Assembly (NCBI GenBank): GCA_023630585.1
Contig: CM042544.1
Coordinates: 12,859,756-12,923,755, forward strand
Reading direction: 5' to 3'
Length of the DNA: 64,000 nucleotides
From: Cranoglanis bouderius
Taxonomy: Eukaryota > Chordata > Actinopteri > Siluriformes > Cranoglanididae
Of the stretch, positions 21,616 to 32,535 are shown piece by piece. The translations under genes were made by a program, and so were the position numbers. The notes beneath the pieces are model-generated. The model saw only the letters and a list, made by a program, of their open reading frames with translations. It was not told where the DNA came from and ran no database searches. Within the stretch, counting starts at the first letter, position 1. Every line of letters starts with the position of its first letter.

Positions 21616-21983
21616 TCTGGCACAAACCTCACGTGTGGGCGGGGCTTAACAGCGATTTACTCTCACTGGCTAGTGAGATTTGGCTCGACAGCTCGAGTGT
21701 CCAGTTGAGGAGGAGGAGGAGGAGGAGGAGGAGGACGTTGATGATGACGACATCGTGCCGCTCCTGAGAGCTCATCTCGAGAAAAAAATAGTCGTATGAG
21801 ACTCCCCAAACCTCAAATATTAATTACGAACGAATATACTGACTAACCGCATCCAGAACGCTCGCCGAAATTCACGCCACTGAAGTTTCTGCTTCCTGGT
21901 CAGGGAGCTGTCGATCCAAATCTCACTAGCCAATGAGAGTAAATCACTGTTAAGCCCCGCCCACACGTGAGGTTTGTGCCAGA
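21616..21983. mobile_element. Foldback MITE with 78-bp terminal inverted repeats
   Basis: Left arm 21616-21693 and right arm 21906-21983 are reverse complements with three mismatches in 78. Both carry CACAAACCTCACGTGTGGGC, GGGCGGGGCTTAACAG and GGCTAGTGAGATTTGG. The 212-bp loop has a (GAG)8 run at about 21711-21735 and no coding sequence. Superfamily is unknown to me; no clear target-site duplication was found. Confidence 0.85.
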
Positions 21984-23084
21984 ATGGCGAATGTAAATTT
22001 GCAGAGCGTAAACGAAAACTCTGGCAGTGCGTTCATAAACCGTGATTAGAATGATGTTTATTTGAAGACAATGTTACATTGTTTTCGTTCTCATTGTATA
22101 TTTCTGTTGGTTTTTTGAAAAGTTACGTTCAATACTTATGGCACAAATCTAATCCCATATCATGTTGGCTAATAAGTGAGAATTGGCATGACCAAATTGG
22201 AAAGAAAATTAGCAAAAACAACAACAAAAAAACAAACAAACAATATTTATACTGTAAAGATTGGGCTATATAGCTAAAAAAAATTCTTAATTTTGTACAG
22301 TGACTATATGATTTAAATATAAATCAACCAAATAACTAGAGTCTATTACAAGCTGAGGTAATATACATTAATAATTATAGAATTTTCTAAATTTCAATTT
22401 TCTACAGTCTGAAAAAAGTACCAAAAAGAAAAACATTACAGTTAATAATCCAGTGGTGCTACAGATCAGTCTGCCGGTGGTACAAAAACAGCTCAATGCT
22501 CTTATCAACACTCCAAAATCAATGCTTTCCTAAACAGCTCTTCCTCTTCATTGTGTTTGTGGGGTGAGTTTAACACAATGTGCTGTCTCTGTGATTTGGC
22601 TCTGTGCTACTGGTCACAACTCATTTTTGGACGGACTGCGCCGTGACACTGTGACAGTGTCTCAATGCCTAAAGAATAAAGAAGCCTTAAAATAGTGCGC
22701 CGCAACCTAACAGCCGTATGTGGAGCTGTATTCAACCTTCTAAAGCATCTTGTTTTTTTTTTTTTCTAACACTCTTAAATGAAAGAGAAATAATATCTTT
22801 TTTAAGCAATTCTACCATTTGTACCAGTACATCACCCTGATCAGGTCATTCTGACTTTAAAGTGAAATCAATCAGTTTTTTTTTTTTTGGAATAAACATA
22901 CTTGAAAGAATATGAAATTAATTGTGATGTTAGATGCTAATTGATGATCTTCATCTCTTATTTCCGGTCGTACCTACAAAATCGCGTCATCGGGAGAATA
23001 CCTGAGAATGAGTTTATTGTATTTATTTCCGAAAACATTGTTTGCATTGATAATAATGCAGATAAAAGTTTCTCTCCATTTGTT
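21984..23084. other. AT-rich, nothing recognised
   Basis: Poly-T runs near 22752 and 22877; no exon or element recognised. Confidence 0.45.
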
Positions 23085-23409
23085 CATCCATCCATTTTCC
23101 ATACTGCTTATCCTACACAGGGTCATGGGGTTGCCTGGAGCCTGTCCCAGGGAGCTTGGGGCACAAGCCGGGGGACACTCTGGATGGGGTGCCAACCCAT
23201 CACAGGGCACAATCACACACACTACAGACATAATTTGGATATGCCAATCATCCTACAACGCATGTCTTTGGACTGGGGGAGGACACCGGCGTACCCAGAG
23301 GAAACCCCCAAAGCACAGGGAGAACATGCACACACCACGCACACAAGGTGGAGGCGGGAATCGAACCCCCATTCCTGGAGGTGCTAACCACTTAGCCGCC
23401 GTGCCCCCG
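23085..23409 (-). mobile_element. Mermaid/V-SINE-type tRNA-derived SINE
   Basis: On the minus strand: head GGCACGGCGGCTAAGTGGTT (box-A-like), box B GGGGGTTCGATTCCCGCC, body with CAGTCCAAAGACATGCGT, 3' end GGATAAGCAGTATGGAAAAT and a short GGATG tail. It is nearly full length and among the best-preserved copies here. Confidence 0.88.
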
Positions 23410-24338
23410 ACTCTCCATTTCTATTACCGTTCAGTCAAATTAGTGACTCATATAGAGAACAGAAGATGAGGATTAAAAATGTGAAGAAAACTGTTTAACG
23501 TTAGTGAGTGTAAAATAAAGAAGTAACTTGTCCTGAATACAGTAATGCCTTCCTACCTGCTGTATTCACAGCCACTGATCAGCATGATCGCGCTCCACTA
23601 ACTAACACTGATTTCTCTGATAAGTGGAGGTGGTTGCACACACCCTCCTCTTCGACAGTCCCACTTTAACTGCTGTTATTAATTAACTGCGTTTCGCTCG
23701 GTGTAGCACCGTAAAGCACACGCGCACGCGCACACACACGCGGTGACGTGCTCCCTGACAGGCCGTCTCTGTGATAACAGTGTGTTGATAAATGAGCACC
23801 AGGTCTTCGCTGTCACACAGATACATCTTTGCTGTTTACTCATGAATATGCACGGCTCTATTTGCATATGCAAAGCGCACGCATTTATCTGATACACGGG
23901 CTCTACAGTCACTCCGTCAATCAGCGTGCTGACATGCCATTAATAACGGAGAAAAAAGAGGCATGTTTACTGTTTGATCCGGTTGAGGCCTCCTCATCTG
24001 TTTCATTAGAAAGTAATAGAATTGGGAAGGATGACACTTTCTGGGTTCTTCTAACCATGATCACAGTGTGAGCTCACGTGAACTATCATCTCACTAGCCA
24101 TCTGCTCAACGTCTGGGGGCACCAACGCTCTCTCTTTCACTTATACATCCTTACTTTTAGAATATAAATAACTGTGTTCGACACATAAACATTTCAGAAA
24201 AGTTCATTCACTTCTACTGAAATGATGAATAAATGGTCAGTTGTGTAGGAAAATAAAAATAATAACCTCACAGTTGGCAGCACGATTTATATTTACACAG
24301 GTTAGGACACACCAAAAAAAAGTCAACATTCATATCCA
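23410..24338. other. No gene recognised
   Basis: Contains a Z-DNA-prone CA/CG alternation at 23716-23741; otherwise nothing recognised. Confidence 0.45.
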
Positions 24339-24996
24339 TACAGTCCCCTCCGAAACTATTGGAATGGCAAGGCCGATTCATTTTTTTTGTGCTGTACACC
24401 AAAGGCATTTGGGTTTGAGATCAAAAGATGGATATGAGACGAGAGGTTAGGATTTCAACTTTTATTTCCTGGTATTTACATCTAGATGTGTTAAACAACA
24501 TAAAACATAGGACCTTTTGTATCAGACCACCCAGCTGTTAAGCTCCAAATCGTTGTATAGGCTATTCCCAAAGCTTGTGCAATGGCTCTGATAGATTTTC
24601 TCTCTTTTCTCAGCTTCAAAATGGCTCGCTTTTCTCCCATAGACAGCTCTCGGGTCTTCATGTTGGTTTATCCTTTTTTAACAACAAATACAGTCTTCAC
24701 AGGCAGAAACCTAGGACTCAGACCAAGAGAAGATGTTCAGAGCCTTCATATCAGTCACGTGTTCCAATATTTTTGATTACTTGGAAAAAATGGGTGGGTT
24801 CAAACAATGCCAAGTTCAAATGGGTGCCATGTTCTAAGTTGTTTAAAACATCTAGATGTAAATATGAGGAAATGAAAGCTGAAATTCTGGTCTGTCGTCT
24901 CATTCATCTTTTGATCTCAAACCCAAATGTCTTCAATGTATAGCGAGAACAATAGTATGGTTGCCTTGCTGTTCCAATACTTTCAGAGGGACTGTA
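24339..24996 (-). mobile_element. Tc1-like deletion derivative with about 160-bp inverted repeats
   Basis: Ends ACAGTCCCCTCCGAAACTAT and ATACTTTCAGAGGGACTGT are inverted and TA-flanked. Inverted homology extends about 160 bp inward from each side (landmarks GGGTTTGAGATCAAAAGATG and TTTACATCTAGATGT). The middle keeps only the N-terminal coding part of a transposase on the minus strand. At 658 bp it is a non-autonomous copy. Confidence 0.85.
24538..24661 (-). pseudogene. Tc1-like transposase, first helix-turn-helix only
   Basis: From the ATG at 24661 the frame reads MKTRELSMGEKRAILKLRKE then RKSIRAIAQALGIAYTTIW. This is a clean N-terminal helix-turn-helix of a Tc1-like transposase. After TTIW the similarity stops and inverted-repeat sequence follows. 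The catalytic domain is deleted. Confidence 0.82.
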
Positions 24997-25679
24997 TATG
25001 TACAAATTTACCCTTTGCACCCTAAAATACAATCTGTTACAAATAATGTTGTATTCTTCAGCGCCTTTCTTTAGTTGCAGTGTTTCTTGTTTTGTTTCCT
25101 TTTTTTCTGCTTTGGCAACACTGCTATTTAAGCTGTTAAATAGACAAAAAGGAACTTGCACATTTATGCAGGTATAAGTGCACTATTACCAACATATAAG
25201 CAAGGTGAAGCTAGAGCGCTAGCAAACCAAATAAAACGAGATCCCCAGGCAAAGAATATTAAGCTGAGAATCCTATGCACAAATGAATTTGATTCATTTT
25301 GGCCCTCGCATACAGAGAGTACAGGGGCTGGATATAAGCAATCCTTTTCTGCTTCTCTGATACTGAGGTAATAACGCTACAGTGCAATTTCTTATTTAAT
25401 CAGTGTCCTCCTTAGTGAAAACCTGCCCCTGCCCCATCATGCTTAGTTGGTCAAACTTCTGCATCCATCAGAGACAGCTAACCAGTGGGTCCAAGCACTG
25501 GTATAAAGCTAGCAGTCTGTTATGCTGACAAGCACCAGCAGCCATGTGCACCACAAAGAACAAAAAGTAAGGTAGAAAACACTAAGCTCACCAAAACTGT
25601 AATCGTTCTTTAAAAAAAAAAAAAAAAAAAGGTGAGCATTGTATATCAGAGTCACCATACATCATCACTTTTCAGTATA
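24997..25679. other. No gene recognised
   Basis: Poly-A run near 25611-25630; no exon or element identified. Confidence 0.45.
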
Positions 25680-25904
25680 TTACACATACAACCTGACACC
25701 TATAGGCAATTAAGTGTAGCTAGTCCAACCACATGCATGTTTTTGGGAGCTGGGAGGAAACTGGAGAACCCAGAGGAAACCCACGTGGACACATGGACAA
25801 AATGCAAAATTCTGCACAGACAGTAACCAAAGGTCAGGATTAAACCAGGGACCCTGTTGTTGTGAAGCAGCAATGGTACCTGCTGTACCACCGTGCTACC
25901 TTAA
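25680..25904 (-). mobile_element. Diverged Mermaid-like SINE
   Basis: Minus-strand landmarks are preserved loosely: GGTAGCACGGTGGTACAGCA head, a box-B-like GGTTTAATCCTGA, GGGTTTCCTCTGG and CCCAAAAACATGCATG. The 3' end is not recognisable. It is older than the other copies or from a related subfamily. Confidence 0.7.
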
Positions 25905-25981
25905 CTGCTGTTATAACTGTTATGCAAAGCATAGTAAGTAAGTAAAGGTAACTATCTACAAAACAAGGAATTGACTTAAAT

Positions 25982-26614
25982 ACACTATATTGCCAGATGT
26001 ACAGTATGTGGACACCTGACGATCACACCCATATTTACTTGTTGAAAAACCCATTCCAAAGTTGTTCCCCGTTTGCTGCTATAACAACCTCCACTCTTCT
26101 GGGGAGTCTTTTCACATTGATTTTGGAATGTGGTTGTGGGAATTTCTGCCCATTCAACCATAAGAGCATTAGCGAGGTCAGGCACTGATGGTGGGTGAGG
26201 AGGCCTGGGGCAAAGTCAGCGTTCCAGTTCATCCCAAAGGTGTTCAGTGGGGTTGAGGTCAGGGCTCTGTGCAGGCATCTCGAGTTGTTCCACTCAAACC
26301 TGGGCAAACCAAGTGATGGGAAATCTACAGTTACAGCATACACAGACATTCTAGCCCAGGGGTGTCCAATCTTATCCGAAAAAAGGTCCGGTGTGGGTGC
26401 AGGTTTCAATTCCAATCAAGCAGGAGCCACACCTGATTCCATCTGTTTAATCAGTTGATCTTGCCTTTCAATACACTCAGGTGTGGCTTGGTTGGAATGG
26501 AAACCTGCACCCACACCGGCCCTTTTTGCGGATAAGATTGGACACCCCTGTCCGAGACAACTGTGTTATTTCAACTTTGTGGCAACTGGTGGTTTGGGGA
26601 AGACCCACATATGG
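25982..26614 (-). mobile_element. Tc1-like transposon relic interrupted by a hAT MITE
   Basis: Starts with ACACTATATTGCCAGATGTA and reads on the minus strand as the C-terminal part of a transposase-like protein (TPLNTFGMNWNADFAPGL, then LTSLMLLWLNGQ, then in other frames EIPTTTFQNQCEKTPQKSG). After the MITE at 26357-26550 the element resumes with TCAACTTTGTGGCAAC and TTTGGGGAAGACCCACATATGG, then stops short of its second terminal repeat. Family assignment is from remembered fish repeats and moderately sure. Confidence 0.65.
26357..26550. mobile_element. hAT-type MITE, 194 bp
   Basis: Ends CAGGGGTGTCCAATCTTATC and GATAAGATTGGACACCCCTG are inverted, and the inverted homology continues through GTGTGGGTGCAGGTTT and ACCTGCACCCACACCGG. 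It is almost entirely a hairpin. Flanking octamers TTCTAGCC and TCCGAGAC agree at five of eight positions, consistent with a decayed 8-bp hAT target duplication. It sits inside the Tc1-like relic at 25982-26614. Confidence 0.82.
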
Positions 26615-26640
26615 CTGCTTATGTAAACATATTGTGCAGT

Positions 26641-27058
26641 CAGAGTGTCTGTAGTCTGTAGTCGAGGAGAGCAGCTCTCCAGCGACGCAACAGAAAAGTA
26701 TTTGCGAGTTTGAATCCAGACAATGCTACAGCCATCCATGCACAGTCCCAAGAGCCCAAGAGAGCAAAATTGGCCTTGCTCTCTGGGTGGGATGGATGGC
26801 ATACTCTTTCTCCCCTGACAGTCACGGCGACACCAGTCAATCATGGGCATTTGTGAGGTCGTGTATGCGGAAGAAGGGTAGTGCTTTTCTCCAAGTGTTA
26901 CACTGCCCTGTGATGCAGCATGAGCAGAACTTTGAAAAGATGCAATTGCTGGCTTCATGTGAATTGGAGGAAGCGTCTGTTAGCCTTCACCAGCTGGTAG
27001 CTGGGTGGTATTTGGTCAACATCAAATTAGGGACAAAATGCGGGGAAATGCCCACATA
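26641..27058 (+). mobile_element. SINE-like dispersed repeat, 3-copy family (copy B, longest)
   Basis: A box-B-like GAGTTTGAATCCAG near 26706 lies in a head resembling a tRNA-derived region. The body contains CTCTGGGTGGGATGGATGGC, GGGCATTTGTGAGGTCGTGT, GCCCTGTGATGCAGCATGAG, TTAGCCTTCACCAGCTGGTA and AAAATGCGGGGAAATG. Minus-strand copies at 18349 and 32370 share the central part. The open frames across it are not host genes. Confidence 0.65.
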
Positions 27059-27663
<605 letters not shown>

Positions 27664-27733
27664 TTCCTTCTTGCTGGGTGGCAGGCTAATAAGTAACTGA
27701 ATAAATAAATGCTGCATCCATATTATTTGTGTA

Positions 27734-27735
27734 TA

Positions 27736-27787
<52 letters not shown>
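27734..27787. repeat. (TG)n then (AG)18 compound microsatellite
   Basis: GT run switches to GA. It is an approximate inverted counterpart of the tract at 27535-27659, about 75 bp away. Confidence 0.95.
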
Positions 27788-27791
<4 letters not shown>

Positions 27792-27929
27792 CAAGCAGGC
27801 TATTCGTATGTATTTATTCACCTGTGTTTCTCTGTTATACGTCTATTTTTTCAGGGTCTTGCATCAGTGAAGCGGGAGTGTAGTGGTTTTAGCATCACTG
27901 ACTGCCCAGCATTCGGTAATTGTCAGAAA

Positions 27930-27930
<1 letters not shown>

Positions 27931-27990
<60 letters not shown>
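27931..27990. repeat. (TG)29 microsatellite
   Basis: Uninterrupted run. Confidence 0.97.
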
Positions 27991-28169
27991 CTGTAGGAAA
28001 GATGCTCTCTCTGCTATAAATCTCAGCGAAGATGAATGAGGAGAGTGTGGTCCGGTTGCTTTGTTTTTTTGTCTGCTTCATGGCCAACATACCTCTTCTT
28101 GTTTACACCAAATCTGCACTGTACAAAACAAAGCTGTTTAGGTTTAGAACAACACACTCGTTCACTGTC

Positions 28170-28213
28170 TCTCTCTCTCGCTCTCTCTATCTCTCTCTCT
28201 CTCTCTCTCTCGT

Positions 28214-28275
<62 letters not shown>
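28170..28275. repeat. (CT)n then (CA)30 compound microsatellite
   Basis: CT run with small breaks, a GTG spacer, then about 60 bp of CA. Confidence 0.97.
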
Positions 28276-28278
<3 letters not shown>

Positions 28279-28589
28279 ACGTGTGCCCCTGCTTATGTAC
28301 CCCACCCCTGAGTTAATGCCCAAGGCGGTTTTAACACTGCTGTGCCTCCAAGCGCAGAGAGGGGGAGTAATTGGATTGCTGTGGGTAATAAAGCGCTCAT
28401 ATCCTGCACAGCATCTGGATAATGCAGCCATCAGGAAGAAGAGCTCATTAAACAAAACAGTCACCTCTACCACTACCAGATATTGATCCTACCTCCTAAA
28501 ACCAACTGCTACAAAACATACAACACACAAAATATACCCAAAACATAAACAAAAAGCATTGCAAATTATGATACGTGGATGGTAATGGA
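28276..28589. other. No gene recognised
   Basis: Unremarkable sequence between a microsatellite and a SINE. Confidence 0.45.
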
Positions 28590-28932
28590 ATCCATCCATC
28601 CATTTTCCATACCGCTTATCCTTACTGGGTCACGGGGAACCTGGAGCCTATCCCAGAGAGCATGGGGCACAGGCGGGGGGGGACACCCTGGATGGGGTGC
28701 CAGTCTATCACAGGGCACAATCACACACGCACATTCACACACCCATTCACACACTACGGATACTTTTGAACATGCCAGTCAGCCTACAATGCATGTCTTT
28801 GGACTGGCGGAGGAAACCGGAGAGCCCGGAGGAAACCCCCGAAGCACAGGGAGAACACGCAAACTCCGCGCACACATGGCCATGGCGGGAATCGTTCCCT
28901 CGACTCCGGAGGTGTGAGGCAAACGTGCTACC
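28590..28932 (-). mobile_element. Mermaid/V-SINE-type tRNA-derived SINE
   Basis: Minus-strand order: truncated head (GGTAGCACGTTTGCCTCAC), body with GGGTTTCCTCCGGGC and CAGTCCAAAGACATGCAT, 3' end GGATAAGCGGTATGGAAAAT and GGATG tail. The extreme 5' tRNA-like end is missing or changed. Confidence 0.87.
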
Positions 28933-29018
28933 TTTCAATATGACCATAAAAGTTGTCTTCTCCAAAAGATCTTTTCAAAGCTTTCACTCGGGATTAAATA
29001 TAATTACTTCTTTTAAAT

Positions 29019-29587
29019 GTCTTTGTACCACGGCGCTCTAGAATTCTCTAATCTGATTGGTCAGAAGATGCGCATCATGTTTGTAGAACTGCACGGCTCT
29101 GGGTCCGGCTGTAACATAAGCGTTAGTGTTATATTGATGTGCTCGTTCTTGTACGTTATTGTTTCTATAGTAACAGTTAATTCACAGGGACTTGTATGGC
29201 GGAAACAACACATAATCTAAGACTAATAAACGGATTTAAAAAAAAACTCCATCTATGAAAGGAGTCTCGAGTATCAGCTTGTTTTGCAAAGTTTCCCAGC
29301 AAGTCTTCAGGAAAGAAGAGTTTACACCTTCCGGTTTCTCAGGAAAACTACTGTTTATCATCGTTCCAACATAAAAGATAACAGGAACTAACTTGTCTCT
29401 TGGACATTCCAGAACAATGAATTGTTAACTATAAACTGCCAAAACGTGCAATGCATCATTCATTAATAAATTAATCATTGTAATCATTGGCAAATCGCTG
29501 TGATGTCAGTGGAATAACACGCTCCACTTCGCCTTGTGACGCGTCACTCCACCGACTGCATATCTATCGTGTGGTATTCCTTACTTA
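29019..29587. mobile_element. Unclassified non-autonomous element, copy 1
   Basis: Begins TACCACGGCGCTCTAGAATT, shares CTGATTGGTCAGAA and TTCACAGGGACTTGTA with the second copy at 29590, and ends with CACTCCACCGACTGCATATC and GTGTGGTATTCC. The pattern resembles a dispersed fish repeat, but I cannot name the superfamily; the ends show only a weak TACCAC/GTGGTA inversion. Confidence 0.55.
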
Positions 29588-29589
29588 TA

Positions 29590-29790
29590 CCACAGTGCTG
29601 ATGAATTCTCGAATCTGATTGGTCAGAATGTGTGGCTTAATTTGCTATAGCAGAACAGCTCGGACAGTAAAGGTAAATCACCGGTGTATGTTAGTGCGCT
29701 CTTTTAATACATTATCATTTCATTAGTGCTCTTTCACAGGGACTTGTACGGAGGATGCCCCACATCATGAGACTAAAAATAAAAGTATTA
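29590..29790. mobile_element. Unclassified non-autonomous element, copy 2 (partial)
   Basis: TACCACAGTGCTGATGAATT, then TCTGATTGGTCAGAATGTG, then TTTCACAGGGACTTGTACGG repeat the start of copy 1 in direct orientation, immediately after that copy ends. The right part is absent; sequence passes into AC/AT simple repeat. Confidence 0.6.
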
Positions 29791-29793
29791 AAA

Positions 29794-29828
<35 letters not shown>
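29794..29828. repeat. (AC)n/(AT)n short compound microsatellite
   Basis: AC run switching to an AT run. Confidence 0.95.
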
Positions 29829-31525
29829 ATTTTTCTGTATAAAAAATAAAGTTTTCTGTAAGTAAATGTTTATTTAACATTTGTGTTAGGTGTCAGTGAG
29901 GGGAGTCTTCAGGACATTCTGGTGTCATGGTAACATGACGAGATGCGTATTTGTCTTATTAATGTCAAGAGAGAGACAAAAAGAGGCTGTCTGTAGCTTA
30001 TTACTATTAATAAATCTGAATTTTAGCAAGTTGCTGTGGTGTAAGACATTGACTAGGACTGTTAAAATTCAAATGTGCAATATCAGCCTATCACAATTCC
30101 AAATTCAGATTTATAAACAAAGGATCTTGGTTTAATTTGATCTTCTTTCCTTTCTCCTATTCGCTGATCTGAGCTTCATGACCCAGGGCCGTAAAGGCAG
30201 AACATTTCTACGCTATATTCAACAATCCACAGGAATTAAAATGGAATTAGCTATTGCTGTGATGAGGTTTGCTCAAAGAAAGGTCTATAGAATCTTACAA
30301 GATGTCTTTAACAGATTAGTGTATTTAGAAGAACATGTGCTTTCTGCTTTGCAGGCTTTACACATTGACAAACTGACTTAATGGTGCCATCTTTCCCGTA
30401 TTCCTAACGTAAAGCTGTCTGGTGCCTTAAATAGCTCATCATTTCTAGAATTTTCCTGACCTCCTGCCATTGTTGAGCTAATCATCCTCATTTGTCAGGA
30501 TGCTGAATGCTACGAAATACAGAACATTTTCATGTGACTCGGGTGAACTGAAATCTCTTAGTTCCTAATAGTACTGATTCTTTGTATCGTACGCGCTTGT
30601 AATGGTCTGATTTACATTCAAATGCTTTCAGAACAATGGCGTGGAAGTGATTAAGTGAAGAATTGATCGAGCTAATGAACTGTCACAACTCTCACACAGA
30701 ACTGCTAAACATTTATTGGTCAAAAAATGAGTAAAGACCAAGCTGAACTATACAAATCCAGAGACGGGCGTGACACGTGCACACCTGAGAGGAAGTAGCT
30801 CGTTATCACATGGTGTTTTGAGACTCGTAATGCGGAACACTGAAATGGATAAAGAAATGTTAATGGCGCTGTAGTGTGAATAATAGCTGTCAAAGAGTGA
30901 GAAGGAAGTGAGAGAAGGGAGACTTCTTTCACTGAAAAATGACAGACGGAGCTCCTATTACAGCTGAAAAGGTGCAGTCTTTTTTAGGTCTTTGTGTGCG
31001 GGTTTCATAACCCACTCCCAAGCCTTTTTCAGGTAAACCTTTAATTACTGAATCACGGTCACGTCCATGCTTACTCGCTGTGTTAAACTACTACGGCAGA
31101 TTACTTATTGATTGGACAAATGGCATGAACGAGGGAAGAGAAATAAGGCTTATCCACATTCAAACACACAACAGTGCAGTTATACACGGACACAATGCCT
31201 TCCTCTCTCTCTCTCTCTCTCTCTCTCGCTTCTCTGCGCACGGTGTAACTAGGGCAAGCTGAGGTAAGAGTGTGTCATCACGACTGGAATATAGTTAGTG
31301 AGAGAAAGCACACACACATAGACTATAGATAACATAAAGCATACAAAACATTCTAGCACCTATTATTCATGCATTTTACTATGCTAAAGTCTCTGCTGTT
31401 CACAATGTGATACACATACACACATACTGCACTGCTTACACTGGCACATGCTGTACTGTGTTTTGCTCATACTGTTAATGGAATGGCAATTTATTCGAAA
31501 TGAAATAATAAAACGAATAAATGCA

Positions 31526-31527
<2 letters not shown>
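29829..31527. other. AT-leaning presumed intronic sequence, no gene recognised
   Basis: A small CT run lies at 31204-31228. Open frames of 60-80 codons match no known protein. Confidence 0.45.

Positions 31528-31597
<70 letters not shown>
31528..31597. repeat. (AT)35 microsatellite
   Basis: Pure TA run directly abutting the element at 31598, where that element's left terminal repeat should be. Confidence 0.97.
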
Positions 31598-31600
<3 letters not shown>

Positions 31601-32039
31601 CATGTAAAGAAATGCTGTAGAGCAAAGATGCCTTCAATATAATGAAATGAAATGTTTCTACATAAAAAAAAAAAAAAATCGTAAAGAGCAGTAAACAGTA
31701 GTAAATAACTCAATATTTGGTGTGACAAAAAAATAAAAATAAATAAAATAGTAGTCTCCGGTACAATTTGTGCAGTTTTATAAGGGAATGAGCTGGTAAG
31801 TTTTATTGAGCATCTTGCAGAACCAGACACAGTTCTTCTGGAGTCTTTGACCTTCGCACTCGCTTCGTATTTTTGCAGCAAAACCCAACAGCCTTCATTG
31901 TGTTTTTTGTCTGAAAAGTGTCTCTTACCTAATATGCTGCTTTCTTTAATGACATACAAACATTTTTCTGTAACATTTCATTTTGTGCTTGAAAACTAAT
32001 CTTCGAAAATCCATTACAAAGTTCGTACTAAAAAGAATA

Positions 32040-32040
<1 letters not shown>
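31598..32040. mobile_element. GTGCAAAAGTTTTAGGCA family, copy 3, without terminal repeats
   Basis: Interior landmarks (AAAGAAATGCTGTAGAGCAA, CATCTTGCAGAACCAGACAC, GAAAAGTGTCTCTTACCTAA) align with copies 1, 2 and 4. The left terminal repeat is replaced by a TA microsatellite and the right by another at 32043. Same orientation as copy 1. Confidence 0.82.

Positions 32041-32042
<2 letters not shown>

Positions 32043-32103
<61 letters not shown>
32043..32103. repeat. (AT)30 microsatellite
   Basis: Pure TA run abutting the right edge of copy 3. Confidence 0.97.
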
Positions 32104-32105
<2 letters not shown>

Positions 32106-32369
32106 AGTCAATCCGGTGTGAAATAATTCAAGAAATTAATTATACTGAACTCATTCTAAAAATATGATATTATTACATTTCATCATACTTGTATTTCATC
32201 ATACATATAGTGAAAACATCATACTTGTTTTCACTATAACTGTCACATTTCAGTGTTTATTCTCCCCCACCCAAACACCATTTTCTCTCTAATTCTTCCC
32301 TTCATACGAACAGCTACTAACCGTACTTCTTCCAAGACACGTAAAGCCAGCCGACACATCTTTTCGAAT

Positions 32370-32535
32370 TACATGGCAGAGTAACACTCTTGGGGAAAAA
32401 AAGCGATGTCCACCCTCTTTCACATACATGAGCTCACAGATGCCGACAATTGGCTGTGATTGACAGGCGTGAGAGACTGTTCCATCCCTCCCACCCAGAG
32501 ATCACAGCTCATTTTCCTGCCTTGGACAACCAGAC
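32370..32535 (-). mobile_element. SINE-like dispersed repeat, 3-copy family (copy C)
   Basis: On the minus strand it shares CTCTGGGTGGGAGGGATG, CAATCACAGCCAATTGTC, ATCTGTGAGCTCATGTATGT and GAAAGAGGGTGGACATCGCT with copies A and B. Head and tail are missing or diverged. Confidence 0.6.

Noticed and set aside
26566..26958. 130-codon minus-strand frame as a gene
   Set aside because: Lies within a dispersed SINE-like repeat that also occurs at 18349 and 32370.
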